A DNA stretch of 64,000 nt, taken from NCBI RefSeq assembly GCF_014170305.1, contig NZ_LZZT01000008.1, positions 1 to 64,000 on the forward strand. Direction: 5' to 3'. Positions 6,779-14,606 of this stretch are shown in pieces; the stretch's first letter is position 1, and the number at the start of each line of letters is the position of its first letter. The DNA is from Achromobacter sp. UMC71 (GTDB lineage: Bacteria; Pseudomonadota; Gammaproteobacteria; Burkholderiales; Burkholderiaceae_B). The notes beneath the pieces were generated by a model. It was given only the letters and a program-made list of their open reading frames with translations. It ran no database searches and was not told where the DNA came from. The position numbers and the translations under genes are program-made.

Positions 6779-8359
6779 ATGAAAAAAATAAACGAACTGA
6801 TAGAACCATCTCTAGATGCCATCGACTACAGAGCAAAGGAGAAAAAGAAATTTTTCCTCGATGCGTATGTAGAAACTGATTTCTTGAAAAAAGCCTGCAA
6901 TAGCAATTGTTATTATTTCATCGGCGAGAAGGGCACGGGCAAAACAGCATTAGCTTTTCATATGCAGAACGCGTCGCCGAAAAATATTTCATCAAAGCTT
7001 ATATCCATTTCGGAGACGCAATACGCAAGATTTATTAATCTTAAACAGAAAGGCCAATTAGAGTACACCGATTATTCTATAGTGTGGCGAGCAACCCTGC
7101 TCTATCTTATTGCAAAGCTAGTTGTGGAAAAGAAAAAAAAATGGATTCACAGAATTAACGGAAAGTTTTCTGCCGTAGAAAATGCGATAAACAAATACGA
7201 TCGCGATTCACAGCTTCCGGAACTGGAATACGTAATAGAGTTTGTTACCACTCTAACGCAAACTTCGGAAATCACAGGCAATCTGCCAGAAGTGGTTAAA
7301 GCGGGCCTGACAGAGAATAATAGTCAAACAACCAAGTCATCGACAAAAGAAATCAAAGCCGCGCTTCAAGAATGCGAAAAAATCCTAAAATCCGGCCTTC
7401 AAGGTGTCAAGCTTAAGGATGACATTGCGCTTTTTATAGATGGATTGGATGCCAAACCCAATGGCGTCGACTTTGTCGAATATCAAAATTGTCTAACGGG
7501 TCTCGCAGAGGCAGCTTGGCATTTAAATTCTGAATATTTTGCATCTGCAAAGGATACAAATGGCAGAATGCGATGCGTCTTACTCTTGCGACCGGATGTA
7601 TTTGACTCACTAAATCTTCATAATTCTAATTGCAAATTGGAAGATAATTCGGTGATATTTCATTGGCACACCACCGATGACTTATATAAGGAGTCTGATT
7701 TATACAAAGTCTCGGACAAATATTTTACATCGCAGTGCGGAAGCTTCTTTGGTTGGAGTGCTCATTTTCAAGAAAAAAGGGATGGTGCCTCGGCTTCTTT
7801 TAAAAAGCTATTGAGAATGTCATTTCACCGGCCTAGGGATATTTTTTCGGCTATCAAAATATTGATCGGCCTAACCAAAGCTTCTACTAATGCAAATAGT
7901 GCGGTATTTCAGACCAATGACCTCACATCCCCAGCATTCGCCGACAAATTTTCAGAATACTTACTGGGAGAGGTAAAGAATTACGCTAACTATTACGTCA
8001 CAAACCGTGAATTTGATATTTTTGTGGCATTCTTTCAATATTTAAATGGTTCGACACGCTTCGACTATCAAGAATTTTGCAAGGCATACAACGCCTTCGT
8101 CAGCTCGCCAAGCAATGAAGCCGTCAAGTCAAAACCAATAGTAGGCACTCCTGAGTCTTTCCTGCAGTTTTGGTATGACGTTAATGTAATAGGTTACACG
8201 GAACAGGTCCAAGATAGTGGAAACGACCATTTTCATTGGTCGCATCGTGAGAGATCCGCCGCAAAAGTTATGCCGAAAGTAAAGGAGAACTGTAATTATC
8301 GTGTGCAACCAGGCATAGCAAAAGCGCTAAATTTAGGAAAGAAATTCACCCCCACTTGA
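6779..8359 (+). CDS. P-loop ATPase, Sll1717-like
   Basis: The 526-residue protein has a Walker A motif GEKGTGKTA (residues 49-57) and a Walker B motif IALFIDGLD (about 216-224). It also has FHRPRDIFSAIKIL (about 340-354), where related STAND-like ATPases carry their sensor arginine. This matches the P-loop ATPase group often annotated after Sll1717, which is common in defence islands. Both the nucleotide-binding core and a long C-terminal helical region appear intact. The gene is strikingly AT- and Lys-rich compared with the core genome. It begins 157 bases after the RibA-like gene on the same strand. Its role as a sensor or NTPase partner of the preceding pair is inference from position only. 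Confidence 0.7.
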   Translation: MKKINELIEPSLDAIDYRAKEKKKFFLDAYVETDFLKKACNSNCYYFIGEKGTGKTALAFHMQNASPKNISSKLISISETQYARFINLKQKGQLEYTDYSIVWRATLLYLIAKLVVEKKKKWIHRINGKFSAVENAINKYDRDSQLPELEYVIEFVTTLTQTSEITGNLPEVVKAGLTENNSQTTKSSTKEIKAALQECEKILKSGLQGVKLKDDIALFIDGLDAKPNGVDFVEYQNCLTGLAEAAWHLNSEYFASAKDTNGRMRCVLLLRPDVFDSLNLHNSNCKLEDNSVIFHWHTTDDLYKESDLYKVSDKYFTSQCGSFFGWSAHFQEKRDGASASFKKLLRMSFHRPRDIFSAIKILIGLTKASTNANSAVFQTNDLTSPAFADKFSEYLLGEVKNYANYYVTNREFDIFVAFFQYLNGSTRFDYQEFCKAYNAFVSSPSNEAVKSKPIVGTPESFLQFWYDVNVIGYTEQVQDSGNDHFHWSHRERSAAKVMPKVKENCNYRVQPGIAKALNLGKKFTPT

Positions 8360-8392
8360 CTCTAATACCAAGAGCATTTTATAGAAAAACAT

Positions 8393-8500
8393 ATGCGTAT
8401 TCGGACTCGAATTTGGTTGGCATTCTTGATTGCTAGCAATTTATTATTTTGTTTAATTCACCAGGCGCGTTTCCTATACCTCCCAGTTTCCTTGGCTTGA
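8393..8500 (+). CDS. Possible 35-residue membrane peptide
   Basis: An ATG at 8393 opens a 35-codon frame. The peptide starts with three arginines in six residues (MRIRTRIW) and continues with a single hydrophobic helix (LAFLIASNLLFCLI), ending TGA at 8500. The charge and length are like those of small toxins or membrane peptides. There is no clear ribosome binding site, so this may be chance. The rest of the 304-base gap (8360-8663) is AT-rich and shows no other feature. Confidence 0.2.
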   Translation: MRIRTRIWLAFLIASNLLFCLIHQARFLYLPVSLA

Positions 8501-8663
8501 CGCACATTCCAAAACTCGGGTCGATTGAAAATAACGGTATCAGAATATATTTACGGAGATGCAATTTTCACTCATATTTTAAGGTGCCATAATACAGATT
8601 TTCAAATAGTGTATGGTAGTATCAAATTATGCCTAACTGAATTGACTCACATATCTGCGAGCC

Positions 8664-9548
8664 ATGGACAGAGCATTAGATACAGAGGTTGTGGAGGGCG
8701 AAATCGCCCTTATCATAGACTACGAACCCGGCAAGGCGGTTGCGACCGACGTGTTGCAGGGCGCGATGCGTTTGATCGAATCGATTGATCGACTAGACCA
8801 AGTACTCCTATCTAGCGTGGATTCAGCACTTGAGCCCGTATCTATCCTGAATGACGTTCAACACTCCTCGTTGAAGCTTCTTCTGGCTAGAGCACTGAAG
8901 CATGTCCCTGATGACTGCTTAAATGGCTTGGAATGGAAGAAATGGGTCGGTGGGCTGTTAGTTAAGGGGAAACATCGCCTGCTGCAAAGCATCAATGCCG
9001 ATGCTCCTCAGATCCAACATGCGTTGGATGATTTGTCTGCAGACTATAAGGCCGCGCCATCGAACCTCGTCGGCTACACGCCACCCACTGTGAATGAAGT
9101 TAGAGGGGCGCTAGACAAGGTTGCCGAGGCAAGAGCTCTGTTTCCTGGGCACAACGTTACGGTCCAAACAGAATATGGAGATCTGTCTATCGTTGAGGTA
9201 CTTACGGCGCCGACTCTAGAAACCTTTAGGAATCCTGCAAGTTCAGTAACTAATCGAGGTGAAGAGTACTTCAAAGTTAAATCGGTAGATATGCTCGGGC
9301 ACTCTCAATGGACCGTATTGAGGGGTAACCGATCCGTTCGTGTCAATGTTCTTCATCAGGATTGGTTGACTGCGTATCATCAACGTAAGTTTGCGATCCT
9401 TCCTGGTGATAGCCTGCGCTGCAAGTTTGAAGAAACTACTTTCTATGATGCCGACCATAATGAACTTGATCGTACTTTGTCGATCGTGGAGGTTCTAGAA
9501 GTAATTACTCCACCTCTACAGACCGGTTTTTCTTTGCTTGAACGATAG
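8664..9548 (+). CDS. Hypothetical protein of the accessory region
   Basis: The 294-residue product is not recognised. Residues 1-110 look helical. From about 155 on the sequence is beta-rich with alternating hydrophobics (VTVQTEYGDLSIVEVL, YFKVKSVDMLGHSQWTVLRG, RSVRVNVLHQDWLTAY). The C-terminal part repeats a SIVEVLE.. phrase seen earlier (SIVEVLTAP), hinting at two related beta modules. There is no signal peptide, membrane helix or catalytic motif. Base composition is between that of the ATPase gene and the core. The start ATG at 8664 lacks a good ribosome binding site, so the N terminus is uncertain. Confidence 0.55.
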   Translation: MDRALDTEVVEGEIALIIDYEPGKAVATDVLQGAMRLIESIDRLDQVLLSSVDSALEPVSILNDVQHSSLKLLLARALKHVPDDCLNGLEWKKWVGGLLVKGKHRLLQSINADAPQIQHALDDLSADYKAAPSNLVGYTPPTVNEVRGALDKVAEARALFPGHNVTVQTEYGDLSIVEVLTAPTLETFRNPASSVTNRGEEYFKVKSVDMLGHSQWTVLRGNRSVRVNVLHQDWLTAYHQRKFAILPGDSLRCKFEETTFYDADHNELDRTLSIVEVLEVITPPLQTGFSLLER

Positions 9549-9657
9549 GTCTACGAAACGAGCAATCCCCCAAAATTGTTCTGCACAGGAATACTCAATC
9601 CCAGACGATCGGCTTTCGGCCGTGTTCACAATCCACCCCAAGACACAAAAGCTGGAT

Positions 9658-10053
9658 ATGAAAGAATTACTATTACGTGCATGCATCCCCTTTGTTGCTC
9701 TCGCCATGCTTGGAGCAACGCCCGCACTAGCCCAAGACCTCACCATCCCCCAGAAAAATGCGGTGCGTTCGGCCACCCAATACCTTAGTTTTGCTGGCTT
9801 CTCGCGCAATGGACTGATTCGTCAGCTGTCGTCGGATGCTGGGGACGGCTATAAGCTTGCGGATGCGACGGTGGCGGTGGATAGCCTGAAGGTGGATTGG
9901 AATAAGCAGGCCGCGAGATCCGCCAAGAACTACGTCGATATGATGGGTTTTTCTTGCAAGCGCCTGATCCAGCAGCTTTCATCGAAGTCAGGCGATCAAT
10001 ACACCGTCGCCGAAGCAACCTATGGTGCGAAGACCGTGGGCGTGTGCCAATAA
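9658..10053 (+). CDS. Secreted Ltp-repeat protein
   Basis: The 131-residue product has a signal peptide (MKELLLRACIPFVALAMLG, predicted cut after ALA at about residue 25). Two tandem repeats of the Ltp type follow: QKNAVRSATQYL...GLIRQLSS..GDGY..ADATVAV (about 32-77) and NKQAARSAKNYV...RLIQQLSS..GDQYTVAEATYGA (about 82-127). Ltp repeats are known from host-surface lipoproteins, including the phage TP-J34 protein that blocks DNA injection by other phages. This one has no lipobox cysteine and should be free in the periplasm or secreted. The start at 9658 is chosen because it begins a proper signal peptide; the frame is open upstream. It is the last gene before core composition resumes. Confidence 0.75.
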   Translation: MKELLLRACIPFVALAMLGATPALAQDLTIPQKNAVRSATQYLSFAGFSRNGLIRQLSSDAGDGYKLADATVAVDSLKVDWNKQAARSAKNYVDMMGFSCKRLIQQLSSKSGDQYTVAEATYGAKTVGVCQ

Positions 10054-10083
10054 AAGAGCCGCGCCCTCAAACCCATCAAAGGT

Positions 10084-10257
10084 CTATTGATCAGCGCCCT
10101 TAGATTGCGCCAAGCAAAACTCAAGCTTGGCGATCAGTGCCCTAACCTCTTCCTCGCCTAGGTCCAGTGGGTCGCCGTGGGTGCCTACCGCAACAACGCA
10201 GATGGCAGAACCATCGAACCACGCATCGAGACGGTCTTCGGGGAATAGTTGGGGCAC
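10084..10257 (-). CDS. Small hypothetical protein downstream of ParB-like gene
   Basis: A GTG at 10257 preceded by CAGGAG at the right distance opens a 57-residue frame ending TAG at 10084. The product starts MPQLFPEDRLDAWFDG and continues with an acidic helix (LGEEEVRALIAKLEF). Core-like codon use, a good ribosome binding site and a 17-base gap after the ParB-like stop codon suggest a real co-transcribed gene. No family is recognised. Confidence 0.6.
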   Translation of the reverse strand: MPQLFPEDRLDAWFDGSAICVVAVGTHGDPLDLGEEEVRALIAKLEFCLAQSKGADQ

Positions 10258-10274
10258 GTTTTTCTCCTGAATCT

Positions 10275-11096
10275 TCAGTCGTCCCCACTGCCTGTGGCAT
10301 TGCGCGCCTCGGCCAGCGCCACGGTCAGGTGCATGATCTTTTTCTTCAACTGATCCCGCTCGTCCGTCAGCCGCGCCAGCAACTCGCGCAACCGCGCCAC
10401 TTCCGCCGGCAGATCGGCGATATTCTCAATCGGAATATCCGGCACTGCCTCACGCGGCGGCGGGGCCTTGGCCTGGCGGACTTCGCGGGCGGCTTGTTGG
10501 AGTTCTTTCTTGCCCCCTGCCACCGCCGCAGCCTGGCGTTCCGGCGGCAACGTGGCCACCGCGGCTGCCGCATTGATAGAAATCGCGCCGTCCTTGACCG
10601 CCCGCACCAATTCCGGCGCGGCGGCTTTCTGGATTTTTTCGATCTGGCCGAGCGTGCTGCTGCTGATGCGCGCCTCCCGGGCCAGGGTCTGGCGGCTGAT
10701 GGCGGCGGCGGGCGGCGCGGGGGGAATCGGCGGCGGCGGCGTGGTGCCGTCGTCTTCCCACGGCGGCACGCTGCGGGATTGCAGGATTTCTTTTTTGCGC
10801 AGGGCCAACACCCCACGCTGGAAATCGGAGACGCTGCGCCGGCCCAGGTGGTTTTCGATCATCCAGAGGTGGACGTCTTCCATGGACTTGAACGAGGTGT
10901 TCTGGCGGGTCTGGAATTCGATGCCGTGCTTCATGCACAGGGCATAACGATTGTGGCCGTCGACCAACAGGTCGCCCCACAGGACCAGGGCGTCGCGGCA
11001 GCCTTCGGCCAACAGACTGCGTTCGAGGGCGTCGCGCTCGTCGTCGGTCAAGGGGTCTATATAGGCGCGCAGGCCTTCGTCGATTCTTATATTCAT
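10275..11096 (-). CDS. ParB-like nuclease-domain protein
   Basis: The 273-residue protein begins with a ParB N-terminal-like domain. LTDDERDALERSLLAEG leads to the core motif LLVDGHNRYALC (about residues 43-54), then ENHLGRRSVSDFQRG, which in this family precedes a helix-turn-helix. Residues 115-130 are a proline-rich linker. A second DNA-binding-like stretch (REARISSSTLGQIEKIQKA) follows, then a C-terminal coiled coil (about 228-265). It is a stand-alone ParB-like regulator and not a chromosomal ParB, because no parA or parS is near. The start at 11096 is the first Met before the domain; the open frame upstream has no homology. Confidence 0.75.
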   Translation of the reverse strand: MNIRIDEGLRAYIDPLTDDERDALERSLLAEGCRDALVLWGDLLVDGHNRYALCMKHGIEFQTRQNTSFKSMEDVHLWMIENHLGRRSVSDFQRGVLALRKKEILQSRSVPPWEDDGTTPPPPIPPAPPAAAISRQTLAREARISSSTLGQIEKIQKAAAPELVRAVKDGAISINAAAAVATLPPERQAAAVAGGKKELQQAAREVRQAKAPPPREAVPDIPIENIADLPAEVARLRELLARLTDERDQLKKKIMHLTVALAEARNATGSGDD

Positions 11097-11289
11097 GGTG
11101 TCCAAAAAATAATGCTTATCCAACCCGCTGCAATGCCGCCGCAGTCGGTTGCAGCCCGGTGATCCTTGGCATGTCGCCACGGCCAACTGAAACCGGCGCT
11201 AAGGCGCCCTACTCGCGCTCCGGACGCTTAAGGCAGCCCAGTGCTTGCGCAGTCAGCCAGCAGCACTTGCTGTACCAGCCGTCCCGTAC

Positions 11290-11898
11290 TTACGACAGCC
11301 GGCCATCCAACGCCGCGTGCACCGCCGCCAGACGCAGCTGCGGGTCCGTCAGCGCCAGCAACCGCACCTTCTCGGCGGGCGGCAGCGGCAGCAGTTCACA
11401 CCAGCGATCCGCCACCCAGGCGCACTCATCCAGCCGGTACGGCGGCGCGAGGGGCATGCGGTCGGCGGGGACGCCTGCTTGCTGCCATTGGGCGACCAGG
11501 CGGCCCAGGGCGTCGGCGCAGGGCTGCAAGGCGGCGGGCACGGGAAGGATCGGGTCGTCGGGGATGGGCTCGATTTCGCCCATCCAAAGACCGTATTTTG
11601 CCAGTTGGCTGGAAACCAGCCGAAAACGGCTTGTCCCTGCACAGCGCACCTGCAGCAGCGCCGGCATGGGCGCGTCCCAGGTGTCGATGCGGGCCAGGGT
11701 GCCGACGGGGGCCAGGGTCTCTGTGCCTTCGGGGGAACGCACCTCATTTCCCGCCAGCAGCGCCACGATGCCAAATTCGGTGCCGTCGGCGATGCAGCGG
11801 CGGATCATGTCGAGATAGCGGACTTCGAAGATGCGCAGGTGCATGACGCCTGCGGGGAACAGGGCGTTGGAAAGCGGAAACAGCGGGACGGTGGCCAC
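11290..11898 (-). CDS. LON substrate-binding domain protein
   Basis: The 202-residue protein consists only of the N-terminal (PUA-like) domain of Lon protease. PLFPLSNALFPAG at 5-17 and LRIFEVRYLDMI at 21-32 are the family hallmarks, and it has no ATPase or protease domain. Such stand-alone LON-domain proteins are widespread in proteobacteria and of unknown function, perhaps binding unfolded peptides. The gene lies 9 bases downstream of the AhpD-like gene on the same strand, so the two are probably one transcript. Confidence 0.85.
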   Translation of the reverse strand: MATVPLFPLSNALFPAGVMHLRIFEVRYLDMIRRCIADGTEFGIVALLAGNEVRSPEGTETLAPVGTLARIDTWDAPMPALLQVRCAGTSRFRLVSSQLAKYGLWMGEIEPIPDDPILPVPAALQPCADALGRLVAQWQQAGVPADRMPLAPPYRLDECAWVADRWCELLPLPPAEKVRLLALTDPQLRLAAVHAALDGRLS

Positions 11899-11907
11899 GG
11901 CACCGCC

Positions 11908-12315
11908 CTACTTCACGGCGAAGGCGTCGTCGACGGGGACCTGCATGGCGGTGACCAGGGCGTTGGTCTGGGCGGCCATGCCGATGACGCCGAGCAGTTC
12001 GGCGTGCTGGCCGTCGGTCATGCCTTTGGCGCGGGCGGCGGCGGTGTGGGAATGGATGCAGTAGGTGCAGCCGTTGGCCGTCGAGACGGCGATGTAGATC
12101 ATTTCCCGGACCAGGGGCGAGAGTTCGCCTTCGGCCATCATGACTTGCTTCAGTTGGCCCCAGACGCGTTCGAGCTGCGGCGGGTCGTTGGCCAGGGCGC
12201 GCCAGAAGTTATTGACGAAATCGGACTTGCGGGTGGCGCGGATGTCTTCGAACACCGCCCACGCCTGGGGATTCTTGCGGACTTCGTCGTCCGACAGCAA
12301 ATGCACCGTAGCCAT
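11908..12315 (-). CDS. AhpD-like carboxymuconolactone decarboxylase family protein
   Basis: The 135-residue protein carries the AhpD-type motif C83-T-Y-C86 followed by IHSH90, which forms the peroxidatic proton-relay site of alkylhydroperoxidase-like proteins. Such small helical proteins act in peroxide or thiol redox chemistry in the cytosol. It is followed after 9 bases by the LON-domain gene. The upstream gap of 142 bases to the M81 gene probably separates it from the amide operon. Confidence 0.85.
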   Translation of the reverse strand: MATVHLLSDDEVRKNPQAWAVFEDIRATRKSDFVNNFWRALANDPPQLERVWGQLKQVMMAEGELSPLVREMIYIAVSTANGCTYCIHSHTAAARAKGMTDGQHAELLGVIGMAAQTNALVTAMQVPVDDAFAVK

Positions 12316-12457
12316 ACGCCACTCCGACAGGAAAACCGGCGGGCGGCGGCGTGCCGCCCGCGCAATGTTCCATTGAACTGGAAAGGCTGGCGAGGTTCAA
12401 GCTGTGGGCCGGGCGCCCGACGCTTTCATTAGGGAATGTCTGACGGGTCGAACACCC

Positions 12458-13951
12458 TCACGGCGACACCGACGCCGGCTTGAACGGATCCAGCGGATAC
12501 CGTGGACGATTCCGCCGCTGATACGGAAACAACGAAAAGTCCGAGCTGGTCACCCCCGGGCTGTCGCATTCGACCAGGGCGCACGAGATCGGCACGAAGA
12601 CCGGCCGGCAGTACATGCGCGATTTGACCAGCACGAAGCGCGCCTCGCGCGGGTTGATGCCCAGGCTGTCGAAAACGCCCAGGTCCCACGGCTCGTGCGT
12701 TCTTTCGGTGATCACCAATTGCGCGGCGCCGATGTCCAGCACGGCGCTACGCCCCATGCAGGCGGTCTGGCCGGTGTAGGTGGGGCCGGTGATGACGTAG
12801 CTGCCGTCGGTAATGGCACGCACGACGCCGCGCAACGTGATCGGCTTGGCGGGGCGGCCGATGGCGGGGATGGGCAGTTTGTTGCCAACCGGCAGTTCCA
12901 CCCTGGCGCCCTCCCCGGCCTGGATCATGGCGGCAACGGCTTCGGGGTCGCAGTACAGGCCGGCGACGATGCCGGTGAGACCCGCGTCGACGGCGGCCAT
13001 CAGCACGTCCATCGTGTCGCAGGTTCCGCCGGACATGCAGTTGTCGCCGTGGTCCAGCAGCAGCACGGGGCGGTCGGCGCCGCGTGACAGGGCGACGGCG
13101 CGGTCCAGGGAGGCGGCCAGGGGTTCGGCTTCGTAGACGAAGCCGTCGCGGTCTTCCCAGATGGCGGCGGCCAGGCCCGCGGCGACGCGGTCGGCGCCCT
13201 CGGCATCGCTGGCGGCGACCACAACGACGGACAGGCACGGGTCGGGGATGTCGGCCAGGGCAAATCCGGCCAGGACGGACACGCCCAGCATGCCGCCGGC
13301 CTCGGCGCCGCGGGCGGCCTGGACGGCGCGGCGCATGGCGCCTTCGGCGGTGTTGCTGCGCAGGGTGTGGCTCATGAGCGGCAGGCGGCGCCAGGCCATG
13401 GTGGGCCGGGGGCCGCCGGACAGCCAGTCGAACAGGATGCGGCCGGCGTGTTCGCCGGTTTCGTACATGTCGATGTGGGGGTAGGTCTTGAAGCTGATGA
13501 TGACGTCGGCGTTGTCGACCATTTTTTGGGTGACGTTGCCGTGCAGGTCGAGGGCGACGGCGATGGGTACGTCGGGGGCTTGCTGGCGCAGGCGTTCCAG
13601 CAGGTCGCCTTCGCCGTCGTCGGTGGTTTCGACGGCCATGGCGCCATGCAGGTCGAGCAGGATGGCGTCGCAGCCTTGGGCGCCCGCGACGATGCGGTCG
13701 CACAGTTGGCGGTAGGCGTCGCCGTCGACGCGGCCGCTGGGGTAGGCGGTGGCGGAGACGGGGGTGACAAGGGAGGCGCCTTGCGCTTCGGCCAGGTCGA
13801 TGAAGGCGGACATGGCGGTGCGCTTGCCCTTGTTCTCTTCGTAGGCCTGGACGCCATAGGTGGGGCCGTCGTTGCCGAAAGCCGCCAGCGGCGTGGGCAC
13901 GGGCGAAAAGGTATTGGTCTCGTGGTTCATGCGGGCGATCAGGACTTTCAT
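12458..13951 (-). CDS. M81-family metallopeptidase (MlrC-like)
   Basis: The 497-residue enzyme belongs to the M81 family, named after MlrC, which cleaves linearised microcystin. The zinc-site motifs are visible: HETNTFSP from residue 10, DLHGAM at 100-105, DLHGNV at 135-140, and YPHIDMYETGEH near 157-168. In most bacteria that carry it the true substrate is unknown and likely a small peptide, hydantoin-like or amide compound. The ATG at 13951 follows GGAGG and overlaps the AmiR stop by 4 bases (ATGA), so it is translationally coupled and is the last gene of the amide-type operon. The operon context supports an amide or lactam substrate rather than a toxin. Confidence 0.85.
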   Translation of the reverse strand: MKVLIARMNHETNTFSPVPTPLAAFGNDGPTYGVQAYEENKGKRTAMSAFIDLAEAQGASLVTPVSATAYPSGRVDGDAYRQLCDRIVAGAQGCDAILLDLHGAMAVETTDDGEGDLLERLRQQAPDVPIAVALDLHGNVTQKMVDNADVIISFKTYPHIDMYETGEHAGRILFDWLSGGPRPTMAWRRLPLMSHTLRSNTAEGAMRRAVQAARGAEAGGMLGVSVLAGFALADIPDPCLSVVVVAASDAEGADRVAAGLAAAIWEDRDGFVYEAEPLAASLDRAVALSRGADRPVLLLDHGDNCMSGGTCDTMDVLMAAVDAGLTGIVAGLYCDPEAVAAMIQAGEGARVELPVGNKLPIPAIGRPAKPITLRGVVRAITDGSYVITGPTYTGQTACMGRSAVLDIGAAQLVITERTHEPWDLGVFDSLGINPREARFVLVKSRMYCRPVFVPISCALVECDSPGVTSSDFSLFPYQRRNRPRYPLDPFKPASVSP

Positions 13952-14604
13952 GCCTTGCCTCCTCCTGTATTTGTGTCTGTGGGCGGGTGGGAACGCGCGC
14001 CGCCCAGGCCCAGCTTTTCCATGGCTTCGCTGGCCTCGATGATCATGGCCGCGACCTCGGCGACGCTGACGCGCAGGCCGGTGGCGCGGGTTCGCATGTG
14101 TTCGTAGGCGGCGCGTTCGTCCAGGCGCTGGTGGTCCATCAGGACGCGGATGGCCTTTTCGATGATGCGGCGCGCCTTGATGGTGTTTTCGAGTTTGTCG
14201 ATCTTGTTCTGCTGGCGGCTCTGGAACTGTTTGGCGGAGCGCGCCAGCACCAGGGTGCTGAGGATGCCGGCCGAGCGGAACGGCCGGGTCAGGACGCCGT
14301 GGGCGTTGGTCTTGAGCAGTTGCTTCAGTGTCGTGGGGGTTTCGTATTCGGACAGGGCGATGAGGGTGGCCTCGACTTCGCTGGCGGACCAGGCGGAGCT
14401 GTTCTGGCCGCATTGCGAGACCTGGAAGAAGACGACGTCGGCGCCGGCGGGCGGTTTGTCGGGGAACGGCCAGCACAGGTGAATGCGGCAACCGATGCGC
14501 TTGAGCTGTTCGACCAGCAGGTCGCGGTCTTCGCCGGGCGGATAGGCCACGGCGACGGCGACGCTGCGCAGGTCTTCGTAAAGGCGGCGAAGGCTGTGGT
14601 CCAT
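13948..14604 (-). CDS. AmiR/NasT-like ANTAR antitermination regulator
   Basis: The 218-residue protein has a degenerate receiver-like domain (residues about 12-120) and a C-terminal ANTAR domain (about 136-190: IKARRIIEKAIRVLMDHQ, then DERAAYEHMRTRA). The receiver lacks the usual acidic pocket and phospho-Asp motif, as in AmiR, whose activity is set by complex formation with AmiC. ANTAR domains bind leader RNA and prevent formation of a terminator. A terminator of this kind lies in the leader of this operon at 21430-21467. The gene starts 2 bases after the AmiC-like gene. Confidence 0.85.
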   Translation of the reverse strand: MDHSLRRLYEDLRSVAVAVAYPPGEDRDLLVEQLKRIGCRIHLCWPFPDKPPAGADVVFFQVSQCGQNSSAWSASEVEATLIALSEYETPTTLKQLLKTNAHGVLTRPFRSAGILSTLVLARSAKQFQSRQQNKIDKLENTIKARRIIEKAIRVLMDHQRLDERAAYEHMRTRATGLRVSVAEVAAMIIEASEAMEKLGLGGARSHPPTDTNTGGGKA

Positions 14605-14606
14605 GC

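Noticed and set aside
1..10100. tRNA gene or attachment site at the island border
   Set aside because: I looked for a tRNA-like end and a direct repeat near the composition boundary and saw none; the left border is outside the window.
13952..14491. Extension of the M81 reading frame upstream of its ATG
   Set aside because: The extra 180 residues are an Arg/Pro-rich out-of-frame reading of the AmiR-like gene; the ATG at 13951 has a strong ribosome binding site.
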